55,107 nucleotides of DNA. Source: Candidatus Phytoplasma bonamiae (GTDB taxonomy: Bacteria > Bacillota_I > Bacilli_A > Acholeplasmatales > Acholeplasmataceae). Every line of letters begins with the position of its first letter. Positions within the stretch are counted from its first letter, which is position 1. Below, piece after piece: positions 9,639 through 19,241 of this stretch. The stretch covers positions 1 to 55,107 of the forward strand of contig NZ_JAOSIQ010000001.1 of assembly GCF_030586845.1 (NCBI RefSeq), given 5' to 3'. Position numbers and translations under genes: made by a program. The notes beneath the pieces were generated by a model. That model saw nothing but the letters and a program-made list of their open reading frames with translations. It was not told where the DNA came from and ran no database searches.

Positions 9639-12065
9639 ATGATTATCAACGAAAACATTTTAAAAAAATATTTATTCCGATCTATTCCTAAAAACTTAAA
9701 ATTTCTAATTAACAATCATATAACAGAAGTAGAAAAAATAGAACTAATTCACTCCCAATTAACAATCCAGAATAACCAAAAATATATTATCGGAAAAGTT
9801 ATTCAAATTATAAATCAAATAATTACAATAGATATTGGTGAAAATATAATATCTATTAATCAAAATAATAAAATTGTTAATTTGGATAATTGTTTAATAA
9901 ATAAAAAAATTATTGTTTTAATAGAGCAAAAATCACAAAATATTATTTCTAATTTGAATAATAACCCAAATTCAAATATTAATGATAAAAACATTTACAA
10001 AAAAAAAATAATTTCAGCTAAAGACTTAAAATTATCTGATAAAAATTTAATAGAATCAGAAAAAAATGAAATCTTATATTTAGACGATCAAGCTCCTATT
10101 GGTGAATGCGCTTTGACATATTTAAATTTAAAAGGTTCGGTTATAAGATTAGCATTAACCCCTAATAGAGTAGATCTGTTATCACATATAGGATTCGCTA
10201 AAGATCTAAATGCTGTATTAGAATCATCTGCTCACAAATTAAATAATTTTCAAAACTTCAATGATACTCCTTGTGAATTAGATGAATTAAATCCTTTCTG
10301 TATAAACATCGAAAACAACAATTGTTATGAATATAATTTAAGATATCTAACAAATTTAACAATAAAACCTAGCCCTTTATGGTTACGCAATTTACTAATA
10401 ACAAATCAAATAGAACCTATTAATAATATTATAGACGTTATTAATTTAATAATGATAGAATACGGGATACCGTTGAATGTTTTTGATGCTGAAAAATTAA
10501 CTAACAAACAAATCGAAATAAGAAATGCTAAACCAAACGAAAAAATCGTTCACTTCACGAAAACATATCTTTTAAAAGATCAACAAGACATAGTAATTAC
10601 TAATAACAATAATATTATCTCTTTAAATGAGATCTTAAATAACCCAGATTATGAAATCAAAGACAAAACTCAAAAAATTATTATTACAAGTAGTTATTGG
10701 AATATAGAAAATATTTCCAAAATAGCTAAATATCATCAAATAAATAATAATAAAACTTTATTATTTACCAAAGGAATCGATCAAAATTTAATTCAAAAAG
10801 CATTAGAAAAAGCTGCATATTTAATACAAACATTAACTTATGGAAAAGTGTACAATAAAATTGCATCTCAAAAAATACAAAAATATCATAATCCAAAAAT
10901 AAGAATTACATTACAAGAAATTAATAAAAAAATAGGTTTAAAATTATCTTCTACTAAAATTATAAATATATTGAATAAATTAGATTATAATGTAGAATTT
11001 ATATCTAAACCTTCTCATAATTATTTTATAGCACAAGCTCCAGAAAGACGTTATGACATTACAATTCCCGAAGACATAATAGCAGATTTAGTTAGATTAA
11101 AAGGTTTAAATAATAAAACCAATCAATCCACCATAAATAATTGTAAAGAACATAACCATCTACAAAAACAATTAATTAAATTAAAAAAATTTTTAGCTAA
11201 CTTAGGATTTTACGAAATCAAAACTTACAAACTCATTAATCCAACAATTTTTAACTTATTTCATCATGATCAAAATTATTTATCAATTATAAATCCTATA
11301 AACGAAGAAAGAAAAATTCTTAGACAATCTTTAAGTGGAAATATGATGGAAGTCTTAGAATTTAATCATAAAAATAAAAATACAGATAATGCTTTTTTTG
11401 AAATATCAAATGTATTTTACAACAATAAAGAGATTTTGCATTTATCTTTGGGTATTAGCGGTTATTTCATAAAAAATAACTGGTTAAAACAAAATATAGA
11501 AAGTTCTTTTTTTATTTTAAAAGGAATTTTGGAAAAAATAGCTCATTTTTTAAAAATTAATTTATCGTTTTCAGTTACCAAAAAATATTTAAATTTACAT
11601 CCAGGAGCACAAGCAAATATTAAAATTAATCAAAAAAATATTGGTTTTATAGGGGAAATACATCCAAAATTCAATCTAAACCATTTAAACAAAAGTTTTT
11701 TAGCCGAAATTAATCTAGATCTCATTTTAAAAAAATCTCTAAAAAATCAAATAATTGTTCATAAAATTAATAAATTACCTTATATAACTAGAGATTTAAG
11801 TTTTTGGATAAGCAAAAAAATCAATTTTAAAAAAATATTAGAAAGTTTGACCGAAGATTTTCAAAAAATTTTAATAAAATGCGAATTGTTAGATGTATAT
11901 ATACCAGATTCTAATTCCCACAATACAAATCCAGGATATTATTCTTTATCTTTTCGTTTAACATTAGAAAATATCAATAATGACTTAAATAAAAATACAA
12001 TAGAGCAAATTATCAATCAAATAGAAAACAATTTAAAAAATAAATTTCAAGCAAAAATAAGATAA
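9639..12065 (+). CDS. pheT: phenylalanyl-tRNA synthetase beta subunit (editing site eroded)
   Basis: Beta subunit of PheRS, 808 residues, near normal length. The order is a degenerate N-terminal tRNA-binding (EMAP-like) region with an Asn-rich low-complexity insert (about 100-120), the B3/B4 domain (about 215-400), B5, the inactive synthetase-like core, and the C-terminal ferredoxin-like anticodon-binding domain (about 715-808). In B3/B4 the GGEHSG-type segment that forms the Tyr-editing pocket in other bacteria is replaced by LNEILNNPDY (about 328-337), and the HTDASHRYERG-type segment by INNNKTLLFTKG. These losses suggest no proofreading of Tyr-tRNA-Phe. Editing-defective PheRS is documented in Mycoplasma. 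AAAGAG about 12 nt upstream supports the ATG. Confidence 0.96.
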   Translation: MIINENILKKYLFRSIPKNLKFLINNHITEVEKIELIHSQLTIQNNQKYIIGKVIQIINQIITIDIGENIISINQNNKIVNLDNCLINKKIIVLIEQKSQNIISNLNNNPNSNINDKNIYKKKIISAKDLKLSDKNLIESEKNEILYLDDQAPIGECALTYLNLKGSVIRLALTPNRVDLLSHIGFAKDLNAVLESSAHKLNNFQNFNDTPCELDELNPFCINIENNNCYEYNLRYLTNLTIKPSPLWLRNLLITNQIEPINNIIDVINLIMIEYGIPLNVFDAEKLTNKQIEIRNAKPNEKIVHFTKTYLLKDQQDIVITNNNNIISLNEILNNPDYEIKDKTQKIIITSSYWNIENISKIAKYHQINNNKTLLFTKGIDQNLIQKALEKAAYLIQTLTYGKVYNKIASQKIQKYHNPKIRITLQEINKKIGLKLSSTKIINILNKLDYNVEFISKPSHNYFIAQAPERRYDITIPEDIIADLVRLKGLNNKTNQSTINNCKEHNHLQKQLIKLKKFLANLGFYEIKTYKLINPTIFNLFHHDQNYLSIINPINEERKILRQSLSGNMMEVLEFNHKNKNTDNAFFEISNVFYNNKEILHLSLGISGYFIKNNWLKQNIESSFFILKGILEKIAHFLKINLSFSVTKKYLNLHPGAQANIKINQKNIGFIGEIHPKFNLNHLNKSFLAEINLDLILKKSLKNQIIVHKINKLPYITRDLSFWISKKINFKKILESLTEDFQKILIKCELLDVYIPDSNSHNTNPGYYSLSFRLTLENINNDLNKNTIEQIINQIENNLKNKFQAKIR

Positions 12066-12098
12066 ACAAAAACTATATATAATAAACAGGAGATTATC

Positions 12099-13007
12099 TT
12101 GTATAAAGGAATTGTTATTAAAAACTTAATTACTAAATATGTTATTATTGATTTATCCCAAAAAACAACCATAATCGCTCAACCTAAAGGCAAAATGAAA
12201 GATTTTAATCAAAAAAAAATAATAACTAAATCAATATATCATTTCCCTATCAAAATAGGAGACATAGTAGAATATGAATTTAAATATAACAGTTTTTTTA
12301 TTATAAATATACAAAATCGTAAAAATGAATTAGAAAGGCCTAATATAGCCAATATTGATCAAGTTCTACTAATATTTTCTCTTACAAAGCCTAAAATAGA
12401 TTTTAAGTTATTAGATAAATTTTTAATAATTCTGCAAAGACTAAATATTAAAATAATATTAATTCTAACTAAAAAAGATTTAATAAATCAAGAACAATTC
12501 CAATATATCCAAAATCAAATTTCATATTACGAAAAATGGTATTCTGTAATATATATGAACGCTAAACAAAAAGAGGATATAAATTATATAATTGAAAAAT
12601 TAAAAAATAAAATAACTATTCTAGCAGGGCAAACTGGTGTAGGAAAATCAACTTTATTTAATAATTTAACTTCTCTTCAAGTTAAAACTCAACCGATCTC
12701 ACTTCATTCACTTAGAGGTAAACATACCACAACAAGCGCACAATTATATATGTGTCATCAAGGTTATTTAGCGGATACACCTGGCTTTTCAAAATTAAAA
12801 CTATCTAATTTAAAAACTAATGAAATTAAAAATTTTTACCCAGATTTTAATTCTATATCTGAACAATGTTTTTTCGGAAATAATTGTTTACATATCAAAG
12901 AAAAAAAATGTAAAATAATAGAAAATTATCAAAAAGGTTTAATTACCGAAAGTAGATATCTTAATTATGTATTCTTAGTCAAACAAAATAAAAAAAATAA
13001 AAATTAA
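12099..13007 (+). CDS. rsgA: ribosome small-subunit-dependent GTPase RsgA
   Basis: Circularly permuted GTPase that helps release assembly factors during 30S maturation. The 302-residue protein has an N-terminal OB-fold, then the permuted G domain: G4 TKKD (124-127), G1 GQTGVGKST (177-185), and G3 DTPGF further along. The C-terminal zinc finger is seen as the CFFGNNCLHIKEKKC cluster. The start codon is TTG at 12099, supported by AGGAGA six nt upstream and by homology starting at once with MYKGIVIK. It follows pheT by 33 bp and is probably cotranscribed. Confidence 0.95.
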   Translation: MYKGIVIKNLITKYVIIDLSQKTTIIAQPKGKMKDFNQKKIITKSIYHFPIKIGDIVEYEFKYNSFFIINIQNRKNELERPNIANIDQVLLIFSLTKPKIDFKLLDKFLIILQRLNIKIILILTKKDLINQEQFQYIQNQISYYEKWYSVIYMNAKQKEDINYIIEKLKNKITILAGQTGVGKSTLFNNLTSLQVKTQPISLHSLRGKHTTTSAQLYMCHQGYLADTPGFSKLKLSNLKTNEIKNFYPDFNSISEQCFFGNNCLHIKEKKCKIIENYQKGLITESRYLNYVFLVKQNKKNKN

Positions 13008-13154
13008 AATAAGATTAATAAAATATTTAAATCCGATTTATCTATATAAAGTATTTTTTATTATATAAAACTAAATAAGCAATTATATACTAATACTTTA
13101 ACTAAATTTTAATGATTATATAAATAATAAAGAAAGTCGGTTGCATAAAAAAAT

Positions 13155-14972
13155 ATGGATTTTGATAAAATAAAAAAAAGGCAAAAACAAATAAGAAATT
13201 TTTCTATTATTGCACATATAGATCATGGCAAATCTACTTTAGCTGATAGAATTTTAGAAATAACAAATACTGTTAAAAAACACGAAATGAAACCTCAATT
13301 TTTAGATTCTATGGCTTTAGAACAAGAAAGAGGAATAACCATTAAATTAAATGCTATTCAAATTAAATATAATAATTTACAAAACAAAGAATATATTATG
13401 CATTTAATTGACACACCAGGGCACAGTGATTTTCGATATGAAGTTTCTCGTTCTTTAGCAGCATGCGAAGGTGCTTTATTAGTAGTAGATGCTACTCAAG
13501 GAATACAATCACAAACTATATCTAATCTAGAATTAGCTTTAGAAAATAAACTTATAATTATACCTGTTATAAATAAAATAGATTCCCCTAACGCAAATAT
13601 ACCTAAAATTCAACAAGAAATTCGAAATCTTCTAAAAATAGATATAAATTCAATTATATTAGCGAGCGGAAAAACAGGAATAGGAATTCAAAATGTTTTG
13701 GAAAAAATTATAACCAATATTCCTTATCCTAAAGGAAATCCCCAAGCACCGTTACAAGCTTTAATTTTCGATTCAAAATTTAATAATTATAAAGGAGTAA
13801 TACCTCATATTAGAATTATAAACGGAACTATTAAAAAAGGAGATCGTATACGCTTTATTAAAAGCAAAGCTGTGTATGATGTTATAGAAGTAGGTACTTT
13901 TCAACCCAATCCTGTTATAAAACCTTTTTTAACCACAGGAGATGTAGGTTACTTAACTGCTTTTATCAAAAATATTGATGATGTCAAAATCGGCGACACC
14001 ATTACTTTAAACAAAAATATTGAAGTTCAAGCATTACCAGGCTATAAAATTATTAATCCTGTAGTTTTTTGTGGTTTTTATCCTGCCGAAAGTAAACAAT
14101 ACATTAATCTTCAAGAGGCATTACAAAAATTAAAATTAAACGACTCATCATTAATTTACGAAAAATCTAATTCTAATATTTTAGGCATGGGGTTTCGTAT
14201 TGGTTGCTTAGGCTTATTACATATGGATATTATTAAAGAAAGAATTACTCGTGAATTTCAAATAGAAGTTATCATTACTGCTCCTTCAGTTATTTTCCAT
14301 GTTTATACCAAACAAAACCAAAAAATTATTATAGATAACCTGCAAAAATGGCCTCAAAATCAAGCTATCGAAAAAATAGAAGAACCTTTTATAAAAGCTT
14401 TTATCACATGTCCTGAAAAATACATAGGTTCAGTAATGAAAATAACACAAAATAAAAGAGGAATTTTACACAATATTAAATATTTAGAAAACCAAAACGC
14501 AATATTAACATATTTATTACCTTTTGGAGAAATTATTTATGATTATTTTGATCAATTAAAATCTACTACTCAAGGATATGCTACTTTTGATTATCAAATG
14601 GAAAATTACTATCCGAGTAAATTAAAAAAAATGGATATTCTATTAAACTCTGAAATAGTTGATGCGTTATCTTTAGTAGTTCATGAAGACTTCGCATATA
14701 CTAAAGGTAAAATAATCTGCAATAAATTAAAAGAATTAATACCAAAACAAATGTTTGAAATTACAATTCAAGCGGCTCTTGGAAAAAAAATCATAACTAG
14801 AGAAAATATAAAAGCTTTAAGAAAAAATGTTACAGATAAATGTTATGGTGGAGATCATACAAGAAAAAAGAAATTATTAGAAAAACAAAAAGCTGGAAAA
14901 AAGAAAATGAGAGCTTTAGGAAAAGTAAAATTACCTCAACAAGCTTTTTTAGCTATTTTAGCAAATAAATAA
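13155..14972 (+). CDS. lepA: elongation factor 4 (LepA)
   Basis: Translational GTPase that remodels stalled or mistranslocated ribosomes. The 605 residues match the family. Domains in order: G domain with AHIDHGKST (G1, about residues 20-28), DTPGH (G3) and NKID (G4); domain II; an EF-G-like domain III; domain V; and the LepA-specific C-terminal domain, with YGGDHTRKKKLLEKQKAGKK near the end. All key GTPase residues, including the His of DTPGH, are present. The ribosome-binding site is weak. It lies 147 bp after rsgA and 79 bp before the pot operon. Confidence 0.97.
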   Translation: MDFDKIKKRQKQIRNFSIIAHIDHGKSTLADRILEITNTVKKHEMKPQFLDSMALEQERGITIKLNAIQIKYNNLQNKEYIMHLIDTPGHSDFRYEVSRSLAACEGALLVVDATQGIQSQTISNLELALENKLIIIPVINKIDSPNANIPKIQQEIRNLLKIDINSIILASGKTGIGIQNVLEKIITNIPYPKGNPQAPLQALIFDSKFNNYKGVIPHIRIINGTIKKGDRIRFIKSKAVYDVIEVGTFQPNPVIKPFLTTGDVGYLTAFIKNIDDVKIGDTITLNKNIEVQALPGYKIINPVVFCGFYPAESKQYINLQEALQKLKLNDSSLIYEKSNSNILGMGFRIGCLGLLHMDIIKERITREFQIEVIITAPSVIFHVYTKQNQKIIIDNLQKWPQNQAIEKIEEPFIKAFITCPEKYIGSVMKITQNKRGILHNIKYLENQNAILTYLLPFGEIIYDYFDQLKSTTQGYATFDYQMENYYPSKLKKMDILLNSEIVDALSLVVHEDFAYTKGKIICNKLKELIPKQMFEITIQAALGKKIITRENIKALRKNVTDKCYGGDHTRKKKLLEKQKAGKKKMRALGKVKLPQQAFLAILANK

Positions 14973-15030
14973 TTAAAATATTTTTACAAAAATTTAGTTC
15001 AAAATAATTTTATTAACATCAAAACAAGAG

Positions 15031-15038
15031 GGAGGTGA
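15031..15038 (+). promoter_or_regulatory. strong Shine-Dalgarno of potA
   Basis: GGAGGTGA is a full-length match to the anti-Shine-Dalgarno of 16S rRNA and begins 21 nt before the potA ATG. Most genes in this window have only AGGA- or AAGG-type sites, so this is the strongest ribosome-binding site here and suggests high translation of the polyamine ABC ATPase. Its 13-nt spacing to the ATG is a little long. Confidence 0.7.
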
Positions 15039-15051
15039 GAGACACATATAT

Positions 15052-16353
15052 ATGAATAATTTGATAGAACTAAAAAATATTACTAAAGTCATAAATAATC
15101 AAATAATTTTAAAAGATATTAATTTAAAAATTAAAACAAATGAATTTGTAACTCTATTAGGACCTTCAGGATGCGGTAAAACAACTATTTTAAAAATTAT
15201 AGGAGGTTTTGATACTTGCAGTAGTGGTGATATTTTTTTTAAAAATAAAAGTATTTTAAATGTGCCTCCTCACAAAAGATTAATTAATACAGTTTTTCAA
15301 AATTATTCGCTTTTCCCTCATTTGAATGTTCTAGAGAATATAGCTTTTGGTTTAAGAGTAAAAGATTTAAATTACGAAACTAAACAAAAAATAAAAAACG
15401 TTAACAATACTACAAAACAAAAAGTTAATTCTCTTAAACAACAATATAAACAAAAAATAAAAATGATTCAAAATACTTTAAATCAAAATTATTTATTTTC
15501 ATGGTTACCATTTTATAAAAAAAACCCTTATATTCAACAATTAAAAATAGATTTAAAAAAAGAAATAACAATTATCCAAAATCAACAACAACTATTATTA
15601 AGCAAATTACATCACAACTTATTATGCACAATAAAAAAAGAAGAATTTATCAAAAATAAAGTATTACATTATTTAAAATTAGTAGGATTACAAGGATTTG
15701 AAAATAGAAATATTTATCAACTATCTGGGGGACAACAACAACGAGTAGCTATCGCTCGAGCTTTAATTAATGAACCTGAAGTGGCTTTATTTGACGAACC
15801 TTTAGCGGCATTAGATCTAAAATCAAGACAAGAAATGCAATACGAATTAAAAGAAATGCAAAAAATTTTCGGTATTACTTTTATAGTAGTAACACATGAT
15901 CAATCTGAAGCTTTAACTATGAGTGATAAAATAGTAGTTATCAAACAAGGAACTATTCAACAAATAGGCAACCCTGAAGATATTTATAATGAACCTGCTA
16001 ATAAATTTATAGCTCAATTTATCGGAGAATCAAATTTAATTTCTGGAATTATGAAAGATGATTTTGTAGTTTTATTTGATAATAAAGAATTTCGTTGTAT
16101 AGATTATGGTTTTCGTAAAAATCAACCTGTCGACATAGTTATAAGACCAGAAGATATAGATATTGTAAATTATAAAGATGGTTTAATTACAGGAAGAGTG
16201 CATTCTATATCTTTTAAAGGAGTTTATTGGGAAGTGATTATCCAAACTAAATATAGAAATTATTTAATTCACACAACAGATTTTATTGAAAAAAATACCC
16301 AAATAGGAATCTCTTTCAATCCTGAAGACATCCATATTATGGAAAAATGGTAA
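15052..16353 (+). CDS. potA: spermidine/putrescine ABC transporter ATPase (with coiled insert)
   Basis: Energises polyamine import with PotB, PotC and PotD at the cytoplasmic membrane. In the 433 residues: Walker A GPSGCGKT (37-44), Q-loop Q83, signature LSGGQ (224-228), Walker B VALFDEP (244-250), H-loop in VTHDQSEA, and a C-terminal TOBE regulatory domain. Between the Q-loop and the signature there is an extra Lys/Gln-rich segment of about 85-90 residues (about 108-198) not found in E. coli PotA; it looks helical or coiled. Large inserts at this site occur in PotA of some Mollicutes. Stop codon and potB overlap by 7 bp, so translation is probably coupled. Confidence 0.95.
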   Translation: MNNLIELKNITKVINNQIILKDINLKIKTNEFVTLLGPSGCGKTTILKIIGGFDTCSSGDIFFKNKSILNVPPHKRLINTVFQNYSLFPHLNVLENIAFGLRVKDLNYETKQKIKNVNNTTKQKVNSLKQQYKQKIKMIQNTLNQNYLFSWLPFYKKNPYIQQLKIDLKKEITIIQNQQQLLLSKLHHNLLCTIKKEEFIKNKVLHYLKLVGLQGFENRNIYQLSGGQQQRVAIARALINEPEVALFDEPLAALDLKSRQEMQYELKEMQKIFGITFIVVTHDQSEALTMSDKIVVIKQGTIQQIGNPEDIYNEPANKFIAQFIGESNLISGIMKDDFVVLFDNKEFRCIDYGFRKNQPVDIVIRPEDIDIVNYKDGLITGRVHSISFKGVYWEVIIQTKYRNYLIHTTDFIEKNTQIGISFNPEDIHIMEKW

Positions 16354-17201
16354 AATTAAAAATGAATAATATTGTTAAAAATAAATCCAATAATTTTTAC
16401 AAATGGTTAGCTTTACCATATTTAATTATTATAATTACATTAATTATAATGCCAATATTAATAATTTGTTTCGATTCAATTCAAGAATATGATGATACTA
16501 AAATTATTAAAATTGTTTTTACTACCAAATACTATTATAATTTTTATACTAATTTAAATTTTATTTACATTATTATAAGATCTATTTCTATTTCTATTAT
16601 TGCTACTTTTTTTGTTATTATTATTACTTACCCGTTAGCATATGGCGTTTCAAAGTTAAATCCTTTAATTCAACCTATAATTGTTTTATTAATTAACGGT
16701 ACTATTTGGATTAATATGATTTTAAAAATACAAGCTTTAGTGCAAATTTTATCTTTAACAGAAAAATTTTTAAAAATTAATATATTAGAAACTAATATAG
16801 CCATGTTTATTGGTTTTTTATATTTGTTTTTGCCTTATATTTTTTTATCTATTTATCTAAATATTTCTAAAATAGACAAAAGTTTGATTGAAGCTGCGCA
16901 AGATCTAGGAGCTAATGAACAACAGGTTTTTAAAAAAATTGTTTTTCCTTTATCATTACCAGGAATTATCGAAGGAACTATTTTAATTTTATTACAAATA
17001 GTAACCAATATTATTGTGCCGAAATATTTAGGTCCTACCAATGTCATGGTTATAAGCGAATTAATAGAAAACAAAATCTTTTTAAATGATGAAACAAAAA
17101 GCGCTTGTGTTATAGCTATTAACTTAACCATTATAATGTTACTAATATTAAAGCTTTGTCCTAAAAATAAATACCAAAAATACACTAAAGAAGGGAAATA
17201 G
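16347..17201 (+). CDS. potB: spermidine/putrescine ABC transporter permease PotB
   Basis: One of two membrane channels of the polyamine importer. The 284-residue protein has about six membrane helices. The EAA loop that docks onto PotA is seen as EAAQDLGANEQQVFKKIVFP near residues 178-197. Two starts are possible: the ATG at 16347, which overlaps potA by 7 bp, or an ATG five codons later at 16362; translational coupling favours the first. PotC follows after 5 bp. Identification rests on fold, EAA motif and operon order. Confidence 0.93.
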   Translation: MVKLKMNNIVKNKSNNFYKWLALPYLIIIITLIIMPILIICFDSIQEYDDTKIIKIVFTTKYYYNFYTNLNFIYIIIRSISISIIATFFVIIITYPLAYGVSKLNPLIQPIIVLLINGTIWINMILKIQALVQILSLTEKFLKINILETNIAMFIGFLYLFLPYIFLSIYLNISKIDKSLIEAAQDLGANEQQVFKKIVFPLSLPGIIEGTILILLQIVTNIIVPKYLGPTNVMVISELIENKIFLNDETKSACVIAINLTIIMLLILKLCPKNKYQKYTKEGK

Positions 17202-17206
17202 TAATT

Positions 17207-18004
17207 ATGAAAATTAATATAAAAAAAAATTTATTATACATATATTTAACAACTATGTTAATTTTTATTTATCTCCCTATTATATCTTTAATAATTTTTT
17301 CTTTTAACGAAAACGAAGGAAGAATAGCTTCATTAATACATTTTAACAAATTTGGTTTTAAATGGTATTATAAAATAATACAAGATGAATCAGTTAAAAA
17401 AGCTATAATAGTAACTTTAGAAATAGCTTTCCTATCCACTTTTATATCAACTGTAATCGGCACTTTAGCGGCCATTTCTTTAATGAATTATAATAAAAAA
17501 TGGCAAAAAATAATTTTATCTACAAATAAATTTCCTATAGTTATACCTGAAATTATAAACGCTCTATCTTTATTCGTTTTATTTAGCTTTATGAGATTAA
17601 ATAATGGATTTTGGCGTATGTTATTGTCGCACATATCTTTTAGCGTACCTTATGTTTTAATTACCATTTATAGTAAATGTTGCAATTTAGATTTAGATAC
17701 TATAGAAGCAGCTTATGATTTAGGTGCTACGCCAAATCAAACTTTAATCAAAATTATTTTACCTCAATTAAAAAACTCTATTATAGCAGGAGCTAGTATA
17801 GCGTTCGCTTTATCTTTTGATGATTTTATTATTTCGTATTTTGCAGGAGGTTCTGAATTTCAAAACATCTCAGCTTATATATATAGTTTAAAAGGCACTA
17901 TTAATCCTACCATTAATGCTTTATCATCATTACTAATTTTATTCATTTTAATAAAAATAATTTTTAATTGTTATTATGTGAAAAAAAATAAACATGAATA
18001 CTAA
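17207..18004 (+). CDS. potC: spermidine/putrescine ABC transporter permease PotC
   Basis: Second permease of the polyamine importer, pairing with PotB. The 265 residues hold about six membrane helices. The cytoplasmic EAA loop is EAAYDLGATPNQTLIKIILP (about residues 166-185), followed by the FALSFDDFIISYFAGG segment typical of PotC. AAGGGA about 9 nt upstream supports the ATG. It overlaps potD by 11 bp, so the four pot genes form one coupled operon. Confidence 0.93.
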   Translation: MKINIKKNLLYIYLTTMLIFIYLPIISLIIFSFNENEGRIASLIHFNKFGFKWYYKIIQDESVKKAIIVTLEIAFLSTFISTVIGTLAAISLMNYNKKWQKIILSTNKFPIVIPEIINALSLFVLFSFMRLNNGFWRMLLSHISFSVPYVLITIYSKCCNLDLDTIEAAYDLGATPNQTLIKIILPQLKNSIIAGASIAFALSFDDFIISYFAGGSEFQNISAYIYSLKGTINPTINALSSLLILFILIKIIFNCYYVKKNKHEY

Positions 18005-19184
18005 AAAAAAAATAATAATTATAATATGGTGTCTATTAATAATTTTTATTTCCAACTTATATCGAATTATATATCACAATTCTGCTAAACAAAATATAAT
18101 ATTATTTAATTGGGGAGAATATATTGATCCTAAAATTATTTCAAATTATAATAATCAATCAAAAAATTTTATTATTAAACAAAATTTTTTCTCATCAAAT
18201 GAAATAGCTATAAACAAAATAAAAACAGGAGATATATATGACATTGCTATTTTAAGCGAATACGCTATAGAACAATTAAAAGATAATTATCTCAATAAAA
18301 TAGATAAAAATAAACTTATCTGTTATCCTGAACTAAATCAAAATTTTCAAAAAATTCAACAAGATAAATTACCCAACAATATAAAAGAATATATTATCCC
18401 ATATTTTTGGGGAAAATTAGGTTTATTATACAATAAAAATAAAATAAGTCGTGAACAAATAAGTAAAAATTGGACACAAATATTACCAAATAATAATTAT
18501 AGAGTAGCACTATATAATAATCCTTTTGAAGGGATATTTATAGGATTAAAAGCAACTCAAGGTAATATCAGCCAAGCCACTCCAACAGAAATTCTTAAAG
18601 CCAAAGATTGGTTATTAAATTTAAAACAAAAAAATAAAAATTTATTTTTTGTAACGGATCAAATTTTAGATAATATGCGTATAAGTGGTCAAGAACGTTA
18701 TGACATAGCAGTTACTTATTCTGGTGACGCTAGGTATCTAATGAAACAAAATCCTAATCTTGAATACTATGATTTTGATAATCAGGAAAATAATATTTAT
18801 CAGACAAATATTTGGGTAGATAGTTTAGTCTTACCTAAAGGCAGTAATATAACAGGAGCTTATGATTTTATCAATTTTTTATTAAAAACTAATAATCTTA
18901 AACAAAATGCTTTATTTGTAGGATATGATTCTCCTTACGAAAATATCAATGAAAATGATGATATTTTAAAAATAAATATAAATAAAAAAGATAATATATA
19001 TAAATATAATATTCAAACAAAAAAACAAATTAATGATGCCTGGAATGAAATTTACGCATATCCTAGGCCACAAGATAAATATTTATTATTATTAAGTTTT
19101 ATAATAATTATATTTTTTCTAATAATAAAACTAAAAATAAATTTTCCTAAAAATACTAAATTTTTTATTACCAAATATAAATAA
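17994..19184 (+). CDS. potD: polyamine-binding protein PotD, apparently anchored at both ends
   Basis: Extracellular substrate-binding component of the polyamine importer, 396 residues. The start is an uncleaved-looking helix (about 5-24) with no lipobox cysteine, so it is not a classical lipoprotein. The mature fold begins with NIILFNWGEYIDP (about 34-46), a PotD/PotF hallmark, and later includes the AVTYSGDA segment and a YDFINFLL stretch. A second strongly hydrophobic segment (about 363-378) with a basic tail follows the normal end of the family and would place the C terminus inside. It is the last gene of the operon and converges on the YqaJ-like gene 57 bp away. Confidence 0.92.
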   Translation: MNTKKKIIIIIWCLLIIFISNLYRIIYHNSAKQNIILFNWGEYIDPKIISNYNNQSKNFIIKQNFFSSNEIAINKIKTGDIYDIAILSEYAIEQLKDNYLNKIDKNKLICYPELNQNFQKIQQDKLPNNIKEYIIPYFWGKLGLLYNKNKISREQISKNWTQILPNNNYRVALYNNPFEGIFIGLKATQGNISQATPTEILKAKDWLLNLKQKNKNLFFVTDQILDNMRISGQERYDIAVTYSGDARYLMKQNPNLEYYDFDNQENNIYQTNIWVDSLVLPKGSNITGAYDFINFLLKTNNLKQNALFVGYDSPYENINENDDILKININKKDNIYKYNIQTKKQINDAWNEIYAYPRPQDKYLLLLSFIIIIFFLIIKLKINFPKNTKFFITKYK

Positions 19185-19241
19185 ATTAAAAAAATAATCT
19201 CAAAATTGTAATTAAAATAACAAAATTATATTTTTAATTTT

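Noticed and set aside
16853-17185. 110-codon minus-strand frame inside potB
   Set aside because: It lies wholly within potB, which has clear permease motifs, and has no ribosome-binding site; it is a shadow frame.
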